In this document: positions 22,087-34,831 of the stretch, in pieces
Position numbering within the stretch: the stretch's first letter is position 1
How the letters are laid out: each line of letters begins with the position of its first letter
Translations under genes and position numbers: made by a program
From: Porodaedalea pini
Lineage: Eukaryota; Basidiomycota; Agaricomycetes; Hymenochaetales; Hymenochaetaceae
DNA: 64,000 nucleotides
Assembly (NCBI GenBank): GCA_002794775.1
Contig: NBAY01000020.1
Span: forward strand, 186,001-250,000
Reading direction: 5' to 3'
The notes under the pieces: generated by a model
What the model was told of the DNA's origin: nothing
The model's input: the letters and a program-made list of their open reading frames with translations, nothing else
The model's database searches: none

Positions 22087-23182
22087 TGTAACACCAACCA
22101 GTTCGTTGGGCACGGAACGAGCGGAACGCATGCGGTGTACGTCACAAAGTCGAAGAGCCTCAACTCGGCAATCGAACGAAGCGGTACACCTGGATCGGCA
22201 GAGAATACCCGAACACGGAACGCACGCAATGACCGGATCGCACGCATCAGCTACTCGGACCGACCCTGGTGCACTTATCTGTGCATGTGTCCTCTCGACC
22301 CTGCCAAAGGTTCGTTCATTTGCCTTTGTCTAAACGAACATGCGCCAGCCTGGCATTGGTCATTCCGGCTCCATACAAAGGATCCTGAAGCTCACCGACA
22401 CTACGCCAAGTCAACACGCACCATCCCCACCTTTCAGTAGTTCGGATCGTGGAGCCACTCAAAGGAACACTCAGGAGGCTCAGTGGTAGGACAATAGAGG
22501 ACTCGTCTTATTTTATTTTGCCTTTCATGTTTACGCAGGACACTTGTTTAGTATTTATAGAGCGCCGAATGTTGTAGATAGAACAGCAATTCCACCCCCA
22601 AGTTTCGATGCCTAACTTTGTGTGATATCTCTCAGGAAGGTCTCTAGGTACTCCTCAGAGCCTTAGTGACTCGAATCGCTCACCTCGACTTCGTTTTATT
22701 CACGTTGCGCTCGTTGCGCTCGTTCCGTCCGTTCCGTCTTCACCTCGTTCCGCTTCGTTCTCGTTACCTCGACTTCACTCCCTCTCGTCTCTTATCTTCT
22801 GATTTAGGTCCCGTATCTCGCCCCACTCTCTAGTACTCCAGACGACGTCTGTTAAGCATAGGGACTAGCCGTCCATCCTGAGGACAATCCCGCTCCGAGA
22901 AATCGCACTAGTATTAGCGCATCTCTGTACCTTCTGACACAGCCACCAACAATCCCCCACACATCTCAAGCGCTCCACTGGCACTATGCTTCGAAGACTT
23001 CCCTACTAGTACGCTTCGCCGATTCCGTTGCCCCTGACACACCGGAACGCACGCAACCCGAATCCTGCGATCCGGAACCCACGGGACTTGACCAGAACGA
23101 GGGTATTGACCCACTAGACACGTCTCCCTCGAACTCATTCATCTGATTCCCATTCACTAACAACCGGAACTCAGTATTTTCA
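22087..23182 (+). repeat. Gypsy-1 5' LTR
   Basis: 1096 bp, TGTAACACC...AGTATTTTCA. A TATA-like TATTTATAG lies at about 22552. Pairs with 31716-32801. Confidence 0.88.
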
Positions 23183-23184
23183 AG

Positions 23185-23202
23185 TGGAGCCCACCGCGAG
23201 GG
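23185..23202 (+). other. Gypsy-1 primer-binding site candidate
   Basis: Two bases after the LTR the sequence is TGGAGCCCACCGCGAGGG. It starts with TGG, as expected for pairing with the CCA end of a tRNA. The tRNA was not identified. This differs from the Gypsy-2/3 family, which self-primes. Confidence 0.45.
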
Positions 23203-23212
23203 GGTTTCAATC

Positions 23213-26200
23213 ATGTCACGTTCAGGTCGCCCACCGAATAAGTGGATTCTAGCCAGGCTGGAACGTGAAGCCAGAGAAGCACAGATTCAATCAACAGACT
23301 CAGGTGAAGAAGAAACCGTTGACCGCATCTTATCATCCAATCTGCACAGGTCAGAGGATCTCGACGATCACTCCCCTTCACCTCCATCTTCAGCAGTCCA
23401 AGCCTCAGTATCAGAAGACTCATCAAACTTTCCGTCATCGTTTCCATCTATGATCTCGTCCCCGTTCTCGTTTCTTGGCTCGAATTTACCTCCGACATCA
23501 GCAGAACCATCCGCTCCACAGTCCACCTCAGAATCCCGATCCCCAACCGATTCCCAGCAGTCCACCTCACCGCCAGGAAGCCCTACTCTTCGTCTATTGC
23601 ATCTACAGTTTCCTTCATCCAGTCCCGCCGCGGTATTCTCTTCCCCAGTCGTTCCGTCCGTTCCATCCGATCCGTCCATTCCATCTGACCCGTCCGTTCT
23701 GCTAGCAGCTCCTTTAGTGTCCGGAACTCTTGCCACTCACCAACGTCTTACCTCATCGTTAACTCCTCAGATCTTACACTCGTCCCTCCACACTATCTAT
23801 CAGCCACCAATGGCGACAAGAGCACCACAATGCGGGCAGCATGATGCCCCGCACTTCAATGGTTCCAATGCCAGGGACCTACCCCATTACTTCGAGGATA
23901 TTGAGTTCCTTGCCAACAATCTCAATTGGGACGACGGATCGAAAGCCAAATACGCCAGGTACTACGCCTTGGCAGAAGTCACTGAACTCTGGGAAACCTT
24001 GGACGAGTTCAAAGCCAACCCGATTGTATGGAATGACATCAAGAAAGCAACCACTGGACTATACCTGAGCCTCGGAGCAGGACGACGCTACTCCCACGCC
24101 GAGTTCGAGCAAATGGTCGTCGACCGAGCTGAACAAGGGATTCGCTCTCGCGAAGATCTGGGACAGTATAAGCGAGATTTCGTAGTTTGATCCGACTATC
24201 TTATCGTGAAAGATAAGCTCACCAAGCCAGAATCCCAGCACGCGTTCCTGAGAGGAATCACCGGCGACTTACATACAGCGCTTCTTCGGCGCTTAGAGAT
24301 CAAGGAGTCCGATCACGAAGAAGGCGACCCCTACAAAATCAAAACTATCGTCCAGCACGCTGACTTCATCCTTGGAGGAGCGTCATTCAGTGGCTCGACG
24401 GCTCAGGCACCACGTACCTCGACTTCCAGCAGCTCGATTACCGTCAAAAAGGAGGAGGTCAATCTCAGCACAGTCATGGAAACACTCAAGAGCTTCCAAG
24501 TCCAGCTTGACGCCATGGGACGAGGATCAGGTACGACTAGAAGCAACGCACCAGTCTCGACGTCACCAGCAGCACCTGTACCTTCACAGCCACGAAACCC
24601 AGGGTGCACGTTCTGTGGGGAGCTAAGCCATTTCATTTGATCTTGCTCAAAAGTCCTTGAATATATCCAGAATGGCAAGTGCGCACGCAATGCGGAAGGA
24701 CAAGTAACCCTGGCCAACGGGAGCTTCGTCCTGAGCACAGTCCCTGGACGAACGATCATGGAACGTATCGACGGATTCCTAGGAAAAGATCAAGTTGCGC
24801 ATACAGTCAACTTAGTCAAAGTCGCTGACTCCGAAACTACATTCCCCGAACCCGTTCTCGTGGCCTCAGTGACGATTGAAGAGATCCCGGAAGATGAATA
24901 CGAGGTAGAGAGACTCGAGGTATTGCTAGGAGAAGCAAGGAGGAGGACCAGTGCGGCGCGAAAAGCTAAGTTCGACAGAGTACAAGTTCCCCCTAAACCG
25001 ACTGCGCCCCCTAGAACAGAACCCAAGACAACTCCAGTCCCCGCAGCAAAGCCAGAGGCCTCAACCCGCCCAGCAAAGCTGCAGCCTGCTGACGCACCCA
25101 AGACATCATCTACGCAGCCGCAGTACCGCTACGTGTCCCCAGTCGAAGACGCTGCGGTCGCGCAGACAGTCCTCACTCGCTCTCTCGACTCAAACATCAC
25201 CATCTTGCAATGAGAACTGTTAGCTCTGGCCCCTGACGTATGAAAACAGATGAAAGACCTTACCACGACAAAGTGTTTGACAGTAGGAGACGTCCATCTG
25301 GTCGGGGCAGGCGGAACGAGCGCAACGCACAGAACGCCCAGAACGCCCAGAATGCCTGGAACCGGCCACCCTGGCTCGTCCTGGTCCACCGACGGCCTCG
25401 TTGCACACAGCACATGCCTGGATCACGACATAGGACCAGCTGCCGAAGAATGTCTGCCGCTACGGACAGTTAAGGCAATTTTTGCGGACGCATTGGAAGT
25501 CGAATGTATTCTCGACCAAGGTGCCGTTGTTTGCCTCATTCGCAAAGACGTATGGGAGAAATTAGGTATCCATCTATGCGCTGACCAGTCAATGACTCTC
25601 GAGTCTGCCGATACAGGTCGTTCCTCTACGTTGGGGATGATCCAGAATGTCAAAGTATCCGTTGCTGGCGTCGACGTTTCGCTCCAAGCACAGGTAGTTC
25701 GAAACGCTCCCTTCGAGGCCCTACTTGGTCGACCATTCTTTGCCATCACTGAGTGCGAAACGAAGGACTTCCTCTCAGGAGACCAGCATATCACGCTCAC
25801 TGATCCATCTGAACACTGGTGAAAATGCAAGGTCGCAACCGGGGTCCATACCATCACTCGCTTCAATAAGCAGTCGGGTTTTCAGTGGTCAAGGAACTGA
25901 TGTCCCAGCATCGGAGAGACAACGAACAGCTCGCTATTTGCGCTCCCAAAACTTCACATTCAGTATTTTCAATCTTAGACTCTACGATTCCGGTTTCTAT
26001 TTATGAACAATGCCATCACCACCTTTTCTTTTTGCCAGATAACTTATCCCTCGACGTCAACAAAGCTCAATACGACTCGTGCATCCTCGAAACCCCAGAC
26101 GGCGCTGATCCCACAGTTCTGGCCTACAAGAAAGTCGCCAATAAGGTTCGCCCCGTCGCTGGAACGCTCCCCGAGGAATTCAGGATCGTGCGATGCAAGC

Positions 26201-29200
26201 ATCCCAGCCCGCTAGAAGAGATGCCAGTACTCCCTACCAAACCTTTCGCTTTTGCACCAACCGGCAAGTTTATGCAGGAACGAGCCAATGCTTTCAACGT
26301 TGATCCCTGCGAATTTCTGTGGCCCGAGGAACGGAAGCTAGTCATCAACTTAATCATGTTACAAGAAGGGGCGCTAGCCTGGGTAGAGACTGATCGAGGA
26401 GTGTTGGACCCGCGTTGGTTCGACCCAGTACACATTCCGACAGTTCCGCACGTTCCGTGGGTCCACAGGAACATTCCCATTCCGCCGGGAATTCAAGAAG
26501 CGACGATCAAGCTTTTACGCAAGAAGATCGACACCGGAGTTTACGAGCCCTCGAACTCGTCTTACCGATCATGGATGTTTTCGGTTATGAAGAAGGATGG
26601 AGTCTCGCTTCGCTTCGTCCACGATCTGCAAGATCTCAATAGAATTACGATACGCGATGCGGCTGTACCCCCGAACGTCGACACGCTTGCCGAGCAATTT
26701 GGTGGCTGAGCCTGCTACACTGAACTGGATCTCTTCGTCGCATTCGACCAGCGAACCTTGCACGAAAGCTCCCGGGATCTGACTACCTTCCAGACACCCC
26801 TAGGAATGTTTCGTCTCACCATACTCCCCATGGGGTACACAAATTCGCTTCAAATTCTTCACAACGACCTCACGTTCATTCTGCAAGACGAGATCCCGGA
26901 AGTTATGACCCCCTACGCTGACGACGTTATGGCCAGAGGACCAAAGACGCGGTACGAACTCCCCGATGGATCATACGAAACAATCCCTGAGAACCCAGGG
27001 ATTCAACGCTTCGTCTTGGAGCATCTCCAGGACGTCAACTGAATCCTTCAACGAGTCAAAGTTGTGGGAGGAACTTTCTCAGCCAAAAAGCTATGTATAT
27101 GCGCCCCATATGGCATTATTGTTGGTCACAAGTGCACTTACCAGGGTCGAGAACCAGACGACTCTAAGATTCAGAAGGTCCGCAACTGGCCATCGTGTTG
27201 CACAGTCACCGAGGTCAAGGGATTTCTCGGCACAGCAGGAGTCTTATGAGTCTTTATCAAGGACTTCGCCAAGATGGCTCGCCCGCTCATTCGTCTGATG
27301 AAGAAGAACATAATTTTTGACTGGGGAATTGAAGAACAGGATGCCATGGACGCTCTCAAGGAAGCAGTTACAAAGTGCCCGGCCCTCTGCACTATCGACT
27401 ACCAGTCAGATCTCAAGGTCGTACTCGCTGTCGACTCATCCATCATCGGAGTCGGCTGGACGCTTGGCCAGGAGCATGCTGACGGCCGTCGACGTATCAA
27501 CAGGTTTGGGTCCATCAACTGGAACTCGGTCCAAGCTACGTATTCTCAGCCAAAAATCGAGTTATTTGGTCTATTCCGAGCCCTGTGAGCTAACCGTCTC
27601 TTTCTCATTAGAGTTCGCAAGCTCATTGTGGAAATGGATGCAGCGTACATCAAAGGGATGATCAACAACCCCGATTTACAACCTAACGCTACCATCAATA
27701 GGTGGATCACCGGCATTCTTTTGTTCTCGTTCATCCTACGACACGTACCAGCTTTGGAGTTCACCGGCACGGACGGATTGTCTCGTAGGTGCGCTGCACC
27801 AACCGATCCGCAAGAAGAGGACGACTACGAGGCATGGATCGACGAAGCATATGCATTTATCTTAGGTCCAGCTTATTCCATTGGTTCCGCCTACGCAACA
27901 AACAGATTGAACGCAACGGATGCAACAAATGGAACACCCGGAACAGGCAGTCCAGAATTGTTCCCGGCCTCTGACTCAGCGCGTGCCAAGGATTGTCGTC
28001 TTGATGATGTAAAACACTTCTTAGAAGACCCACTGCTAATTTCGTTGATCCCAGAGAAGGACATCCCCGCACTAGTCAGGTACATGACGGGATTCTTCGT
28101 TCGAGCTGGAAAGCTGTGGCGGAAAGCACGGAATGAGCGGCACCAGGTAGTCATCGAACCGGAACGTTGATGGACACTCATCAAAGCCGCCCACGATGAG
28201 CTCGGACATAAGGGAGTATATTCGGTACGAGCCAGACTCCTCGATCGGTTCTGGTGGCCTTCCCTTGGACACGACGTCAAGCACTATGTTAAGACGTGCC
28301 ACGAATGCCAGATCAGGCAGATGAAGCAAGTTCTTATTCCACCAATGGTCCCGTCCATCGCTCCCCTATTCTCGAAGGTCCACATCGACACGAAAGTTAT
28401 GCCAAAAGCAGGAGGTTACCGCTACATTGTCCATGCACAATGCTCACTTTCAGGATACCCCGAGTACCGTCTCCTCCGCTCCGAAACTGGCAAAGCGATC
28501 GGCCAGTTCATATTCAAGGATATACTCTGCCGCTTCAGGGCTTGCCCAGAACTCGTCACCGACAACGGAAAGCTGTTCATTGCTGCGCTGGATTGGCTGA
28601 AGGGTCGCTATCACATCAATCACATCCATATTTCAGCTTACAACTCATGTGCTAACGGGCTAATCGAACGAAAGCATTTTGATGTCCAGGAAGCTCTCAT
28701 GAAAGCCGCAGAAGGAAACGAGAAGCGTTGGCACGAGCACACTCACTCAGTATTTTGGGCCAAACAAATTACTATCCTACGAGCTACAGGACTGTCACCG
28801 TACTTCATGGTCCATGGAGTAGAACCGCTGCTCCCCTTCGATATCTCCAAAGCTACGTATCTCGTACCCCCAATCGAGTCCCCGCTCTCTACTACTGAAC
28901 TCGTCTCCATCTGAGCTCGCCAGCTTCAAAAACGCCCCGAGGATTTAGAAGCTATTGCCAAGAAGGTCAGTGATGCCAGGCATGCATACACAAGACAGTT
29001 TGAGGAGGCGAACCGACGTCTTATTAAAGACTACGACTTCCAACCAGGATGACTGTTCTTCTTAGGAACTCACGAACGAAAATGGAACTCAATCGGAAGA
29101 CGAAACCTCGGTACCTTGGCCCTTATGTGGTTGTTCAAAAAACGGAGGGAGGATCGTATATCGTGGCAGAACTCAATGGGGCAGTTTCCCGCCTTAGAAT

Positions 29201-29375
29201 CACTGCATGTTTCACTTATTCCCTACTTCCCCCATTCTAATCTTTCGGTTCCAGTCACCAAACTCATAGAAGACTCCGAGGAAGAGCTCAAAATGATGAA
29301 CGACGCCCAAGAGCAAGACAAGGACCAGAACGACATCTCAGACGTCGATTCCGAGTCTGTTGACTCTGATGCCTA
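23213..29375 (+). pseudogene. Gypsy-1 gag-pol, inactivated
   Basis: Gag starts at ATG 23213 with a Ser/Pro-rich N-terminus and reaches a CCHC knuckle (CTFCGELSHF..SC, near 24604-24645). Protease-like sequence (CILDQGAVVCLI, DQG for the usual DSG) is near 25500, reverse transcriptase from 26480 (KKDGVSLRFVHDLQDLN; YADD-like PYADDVM near 26910), RNase H near 27300-27760, the integrase zinc finger (HDELGHKG..CHECQ) near 28190-28320 and the integrase core (HIDTKV, VTDNGKLF, NGLIERKHFD) to 28910. In-frame stops begin at 24188, 24638, 25211, 25241, 25820, 26707, 27040, 27247, 27586, 28168, 28912 and 29050; all twelve are TGA and most stand where an Arg is expected. Frameshifts occur at about 25823-25885 and near 29045 and 29200. 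No chromodomain is seen. Confidence 0.85.
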
Positions 29376-29735
29376 GGCTTCACCTCTGATCCGCTCTGAG
29401 GACTCCATGTATGCACCTTTCTTCTTTAATTCTCCATCATCTCTTCTTGTCATCCTATCCTATTAATCTGCTCGGGCACGCATTCAACTGCAAGCCGTTT
29501 TTGAGCGTTCCGGCCGTTCTGCCGGTTCCGTCCCAATTTATCTCTTCACTTCATTTCGACTCCCCTGGTGTTTCCTTGCCCCATTTCTTTTCTTTAAAAA
29601 CAACCCTAACACAAAACTCGGAAAACATTTAATTCAAAAACAAAATTATAGAAGTACAAATTTTTTTTTTTCTGTTTTCTTTTTTCGACTAAATAGAGGG
29701 TTCCATGCATTGCGTGCGTTCCGCGTGTCCCGACT
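29376..29735. other. Spacer between pol and the antisense gene of Gypsy-1
   Basis: AT-rich with poly-T (about 29659) and no coding signal. Convergent 3' ends of pol (+) and the accessory gene (-) probably lie here. Confidence 0.4.
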
Positions 29736-31574
29736 CTACCTCGCCTTTCCCTTCCCCTTTCCTTTCCCCGAGCCTTCTTCCCGATCCTGTCTCGACCCCC
29801 GAGCCCGCTGCATCGACGCGACGTTAGACCGCATGGCGGCTGCTCTATCTCGCAGCAATGCCGCCTGCCGCTCCAGCTCTGAAGCGGTGCGCTCCAGCAC
29901 TTGAGTGTCCTGACCTAGGACAGACAACTCCCAATCTGACTCTGCCTCTGACGAATGAACGGACAGCTCCTCAACCCCGTCATCAAACGAGCCAACCCCG
30001 ACACTAGAACGAGCCAGATGACTAGGCCCAGCTGTCACTGGACCTGTTGGTGGTCTCATCGACACTCTCGTCAATGCTCTCGCAGGAGCCCTCGTCGATG
30101 CTCCAGGAGGCAGCCTCACTGGAGTACTTGGCGCCGCGCTCGTAGCAGGTCTCGCAGATGACCTAGCAGCAGACCACGACCGAGGAGGGGGAGCCTGCGC
30201 AACCCGCTCATGCATGATGCAGTTCATCGCCCAGCCATGTGTCGACAGCTCGCACCTGATCCAGGAGCCTCCGACAACTCGTGCACGCCTTCCCAGGAGT
30301 CCCAGTACACTCTATGCTTCGCATCAGGCACTGATCACAACCAGCAGAATGGATGTTGTTGCTGCTGTTGTCCTCGTCTTCCTCGGCCTCCTCGTCGTTG
30401 CTTCCCTCGCCGTTGCTTCCCTTGCCGTTGCTTCCTTCGTCATCGCTTCCTTCGGCGTCATCGTCAACGTCCTCGTCTTCGTCCTCATCATCTTCACCAT
30501 TGTCGACCTGACCCTTGTTGCTGCTGCTGTTGCTGTAGTCGCCCGAAGCAGCACTCATGGATCGACCCCGCAAGCCAAGAACAGTTGAGTCCGAGCCGTT
30601 TCCCCCGTAATCTGATTCCCCGCAACAACCAGGTGGAGGACTAGCAGGACTCTCGTCGACGACCATCGGAGTCGACTCTTCGCTTGGTGCCCGAGGAGGA
30701 ATAACCGGACGACGACGGGCGCGGGCAGCAGCACGAGTCGCCAACTCCTTTTTCGCCCACGCCCACATCAAAGAAGTACGAGACGCATCACTCTGATCGT
30801 CCTCGATTGGTAGATCAGTTTCGTCAGGACCAGATCTCGTCTGTTGCGCTTGTTGCGGTCAGTTCTGTCCGTTCTGTCCGTTCCGCTCATTGCGCCGGTT
30901 CCGCCAGTTCCGCCTGTTGCGCATCTCTCATCCAAGCGGAACCAGCCAGATCGCTTCCGCCAGGAGACCCAAGATCAGGTGCTGTTGGTTGGGCAGACAT
31001 GTGCCACGCCGCATCATCGACACGGGGAGAGACTGCTGCCCAAACCGAATCAGCTCATCAAGCCGCTCAGTCTCACTAGCCTGACGAACTCGTTTGTGCT
31101 GATCAAACGCAGCCAACTCCCGGTCCAACTCCGTACTCCCAGGTTCGTTTCGCGCCGTCGCCGCCATTTCTGCAGCTATCGCCGCATCAGCCAGGGCGTG
31201 CATGGTCTCGTTATCCCGCATCCCGTAGCGATCCCTCGCCGCATTCAGGTAGTTGTGCATCTGCTGCCAGCGACTCTCCGGCAGATGAGTCCACATGTCG
31301 AGACGGCGAACCTCGGTTGTACGGCGACGAAGCTCAGACCGCATGTACTAAACGAGAGCGTCAGGGATAGAGTTGCTCATGGTGAACGTTAATACTCACG
31401 TCAAAGTCGGCCAAGCCGACTATCCAGGCACGTACCACCTCTGGCGTCAACGACCACAACGGGAACTCCGTACCACCGCTCGAGGATGCCTTGCTCCCAT
31501 TCCCGAACCTCTCGCTCGAGCTGCGCCATCGCCTGGGAGCGCTCCGCCGAAATGCCAAGCTGGTAAGACGACAT
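29736..31574 (-). pseudogene. Antisense accessory gene in Gypsy-1, zinc-cluster-like protein
   Basis: Between pol and the 3' LTR, on the opposite strand, coding pieces read in order: MSSYQLGISAERSQAMAQLE and LTPEVVRAWIVGLADFD (31574-31401), an intron (31400-31350), LRRRTTEVRRLDMWTHLPES, GMRDNETMHALADA and EPGSTELDRELAAF (31345-31040), WAWAKKELATRAAARA (30765), an acidic low-complexity tract, then a cysteine cluster C-x2-C-x6-C-x7-C-x2-C (CDQCLMRSIECTGTPGKACT..., near 30320-30260), and a C-terminal coiled-coil-like tract (LERTASELERQAALLRDRAA) with a lysine/glycine tail. The Cys spacing is like a Zn2Cys6 cluster with the sixth Cys missing. Frameshifts near 31460 and 30215 and stops near 30850 show decay. 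Similar antisense genes occur in agaricomycete Gypsy elements as far as I recall. Function unknown. Confidence 0.65.
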
Positions 31575-31715
31575 CTTGATGTCACGATGGATGACGATAA
31601 GAGAGAGGGTGCGGACCACACGAGGCCAACGTACGACGCCTTATCCCACGAGCACGAGAGGATTCAGAAGGACGGAGTGACTAGGGACAGTCACTGTTTA
31701 AAACGCCCGAGGAGA

Positions 31716-32801
31716 TGTAACACCAACCGGTTCATTGGGCACGGAACGAGCGGAACGCACGCGGTGTACGTCACGAAGTCGAAGAGCCTCGACTCGCAAT
31801 CGAACGAAGCGGTACACCCGGATTGGCGGAGATTACCCGAACACGGAACGCACGCAACGACCGGATCGCACGCATCAGCTACTCGGACCGACCCCGGTGC
31901 ACTTATCTGTGCGCGTGTCCTCTCGACCCTGCCAAAGGTTCGTTCATTTGCCTTTGTCTAAACGAACATGCGCCAGCCCGGCATTGGTCGTTCCGGCTCC
32001 GTACAAAGGATCCCGAAGCTCACCGACACTACGCCAAGTCAACACGCGCCGTCCCCGCCTTTCAGTAGTTCGGATCGTGGAGCCGCTCAAAGGAACACTC
32101 AGGAGGCTCAGTGGTAGGACAATAGAGGACTCGTCTTATTTTATTTTGCCTTTCATGTTTACGCAGGACACTTGTTTAGTATTTATAGAGCGCCGAATGT
32201 TGTAGATAGAACAGCAATTCCACCCCCGAGTTTCGACGCCTAACTTTGTGTGATATCTCTCAGGAAGGTCTCTAGGTACTCCTCAGAGCCTTAGTGACTC
32301 GAATCGCTCACCTCGACTTCGTTTTATTCGCGTTGCGCTCGTTCCGTCCGTTCCGTCTTCACCTCGTTCCGCTTCGTTCTCGTTACCTCGACTTCGCTCC
32401 CTCTCGTCTCTTATCTTCTGATTTAGGTCCCGTATCTCGCCCCGCTCTCTAGTACTCCAGACGACGTCTGTTAAGCATAGGGACTAGCCATCCATCCCGA
32501 GGACAATCCCGCTCCAAGAAATCGCACTAGTATTAGCGCATCTCTGTACCTTCTGACACAGCCACCGACGATCCCCCACACGTCTCGAGCGCTCCGCCGG
32601 CGCTACGCTTCGAAGACTTCCCTACTAGTACGCTTCGCCGATTCCGTTGCCCCTGACACACCGGAACGCACGCAACCCGAATCCTGCGATCCAGAACCCA
32701 CGGGACTTGACCGGAACAAGGGTATTGACCCACTAGACACGTCTCCCTCGAACTCATTCATCTGATTCCCATTCACTAGCAACCGGAACTCAGTATTTTC
32801 A
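31716..32801 (+). repeat. Gypsy-1 3' LTR
   Basis: 1086 bp, TGTAACACC...AGTATTTTCA, nearly identical to 22087-23182, lacking one copy of a 10-bp repeat near its middle. Confidence 0.88.
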
Positions 32802-33378
32802 CCGTCATCTCCCATTTCGCTTTGAATGCACTCGAGCAAAGTCTCAACTTCTTCTGCAGGTTCAATGTCCATCTCGTCATCTTCTTCATCAGAGTGGTGT
32901 ATGCCCAGCTTGCTATACAAGTCTGCTGGTATGTGGTTCGCGTTCTTGGCATTGTGTGGTGTGGTGTGGCCTACTCCACCGCCTCGGTGATGCATGAATA
33001 AATCATGGTCGGCAAATCTGTACATCTATCAGTTTCAGTCCAATGGGAGATAAGGCAATTGTGACCTACTTATTCACGTAGAACGATTCCCAGTCTGTTA
33101 TAATATCGTTCGGTTCTTTGATTTGAGCTAGATAAGATGGAGACAGGAGCGCATCTGTGTGTCCGTAATGGGATGCGGGAATTAAATGGGCAGCGTGAAC
33201 GACGGCAGCTGGATCTACAAAACTGAACAGCGGGGACTCGTCTTCCCTTGTAACGAATCTTACACGTTCCAATCGACAGGCATCATTGCCAAACCTATCT
33301 TCCACAGCTCGGCTGAACCAATGAACCCACAGGAAATCCAAATGACTTGGTGCCGTGTCTCCATTGCTCCTGAGCCGC

Positions 33379-34831
33379 TGTAGTGCTCAATTCGCACTTA
33401 GGCGTCAGCCGTCCCAGCATACCACCTGCTTTATTTATTACTATATACAGATACAAACCCCATAAACACGGTCAAGCACTTCGTTTCATCACCATCTATC
33501 TTACACTTTGCATTTCACGCACTCAAATGGTCACACTCGCCCATTCAAGCATCAATATACCTTCGAAGTTCTCATATTATCCCTTAGTAACCTCATAAAT
33601 ATGTTCGAACACTTTCATACACCCACTCTAACACTCATACCACTTCCTATTCACACTTGAACACTTTGTTTCCTTTATATTCATCCCATATCACACTATA
33701 TACGCGCTCGAGGACTCTATCCTCTTCATATTCACTTGTTCGAACGTTTGTAGCACAGCTGGATCACACAGTTGGGCTCAGGGAACGCATTGGGTTCCAG
33801 CAGGGGTCGCTCGAACAGTCCTTGGGCCACCAACGTTCAATGTATCATGCTCAAACGACCGGATTCCGTCATTCACCGTGTTCTCCATGCGGCTCGAGCA
33901 TTATTTATCATCGTCTATCACTCCCATGATGTGCATTCGTCATCATCACGCCCTTGGGGGCATTCAGGGATGTTCGAACAGAGTTGTTCAGAGCACACAT
34001 GATAAGTTTCTTGGTTTCATTGGTCTTCTCCTTGATGTCGAACCATTATTCCCCTTCGAGTTCGTGATATATCATGTTCTCGAGTCATTCCATCCCTAAC
34101 ATATGACTATTCTGACTCAAACACGCACTGCACGCAATCCTCTACCTCCGTATGTACGCTCAACATTGGTACCAAGCTCGTTTTGACTAGAGTATAAATA
34201 GTGCACACCTTTGTACTGATTCTAGACAGGGAATACAGCCCCCAGTTCACTCCACAGTACACATTTTGAGTCTGATAAGTTGTTATCATCTCCAGTTCAT
34301 CCCTGCTCTGCTTTAACAAGCTTGGCCAAGCACTCGAATAGCACGTTCGGTTCACCACATACGCTCGAAACTGATATTCCAAGTCTTTGAGCGCCCGACA
34401 AACCCAACAGGGTATCATACCTGCATACTTCCGTCGCACCGCACATTCGCTGCCTACTAAGAAGTTGCTCGATCGCATTGGGATACGTTCGGACACCTTC
34501 AAGCACCATTTCGAGTGCATTTGAGCGCTCGACGAGCGCCAACCAGGGATCCGAACTGTCCGGAACAGCCTGATATGGCCCTGCACCTACCTCAACTTCA
34601 GGTTTCAATCGCTATAGTTATAGGGTCTGCGTTGGGAGCTCAATTCTGACAGAATCAAGCACTTTGGCAAAGCTTCTGAATCAGTAGAGCCATTGTCTCG
34701 AGTGTTTGGTCACTCCATTTCTATTTGGTTGTCCCTCCTCGACTATCGAGTCACCGCAGTCTCCCTTGGGAAGAATATAGATTCGCCCTCGAGTCGACCA
34801 TACGGTCCACAAAAGAGTCTGCATCGCAATA
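33379..34831 (-). mobile_element. Element C, copy 1, inserted in the transposase gene
   Basis: A 1453-bp block matches 42697-44147 in reverse complement over its whole length. It is flanked by CCGC on both sides (33375-33378 and 34832-34835), and removing the block plus one CCGC restores the transposase frame ...HVNAR-LRSNGD.... In the orientation of copy 2 it begins TATTGCGATGC and ends GCACTACA. On the minus strand it keeps a 103-codon frame (about 34300-34608). Differences from copy 2 are mainly transitions. No transposase, reverse transcriptase or long terminal inverted repeat is present. It could be a solo LTR of an unseen element or a non-autonomous transposon. Confidence 0.8.

Larger units (their letters stand above)
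22087..32801 (+). mobile_element. Gypsy-1: 10.7-kb Ty3/Gypsy element with 1.1-kb LTRs
   Basis: Two direct LTRs (22087-23182 and 31716-32801) enclose gag, protease, reverse transcriptase, RNase H and integrase in Gypsy order, plus an antisense accessory gene before the 3' LTR. LTR pairs differ by scattered changes, mostly C/T or G/A, and by one 10-bp repeat unit near 22700. All coding parts are mutated. It lies in the acidic C-terminal tail of the transposase gene, whose coding resumes at 22086 and 32802. The flanking 5-mers (TCCAT, CCGTC) do not match, so the target duplication is lost or the ends recombined. Confidence 0.88.

Noticed and set aside
28321..28914. Intact integrase gene in Gypsy-1
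   Set aside because: The open stretch is bounded by TGA codons that interrupt a longer polyprotein frame; it is a piece of the decayed pol.
30355..30540. Short tandem repeats considered as a CRISPR-like array
   Set aside because: Irregular codon-scale repeats encoding a low-complexity protein tract in a eukaryote; no equal spacers.
30210..30644. Plus-strand frame with long cysteine runs
   Set aside because: It is the complement of the acidic and serine/asparagine repeats of the antisense gene; the runs come from CTG/CTT-type repeats, not from a cysteine-rich protein.
34107..34586. A 160-codon minus-strand frame in element C copy 1
   Set aside because: The matching frame is broken in copy 2, whereas the overlapping 103-codon frame is kept in both.
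33379..34831. Element C as a transposon with terminal inverted repeats
   Set aside because: The ends (TATCGCG and, reversed, TGTAGCG) share only a few bases; not enough to call inverted repeats.
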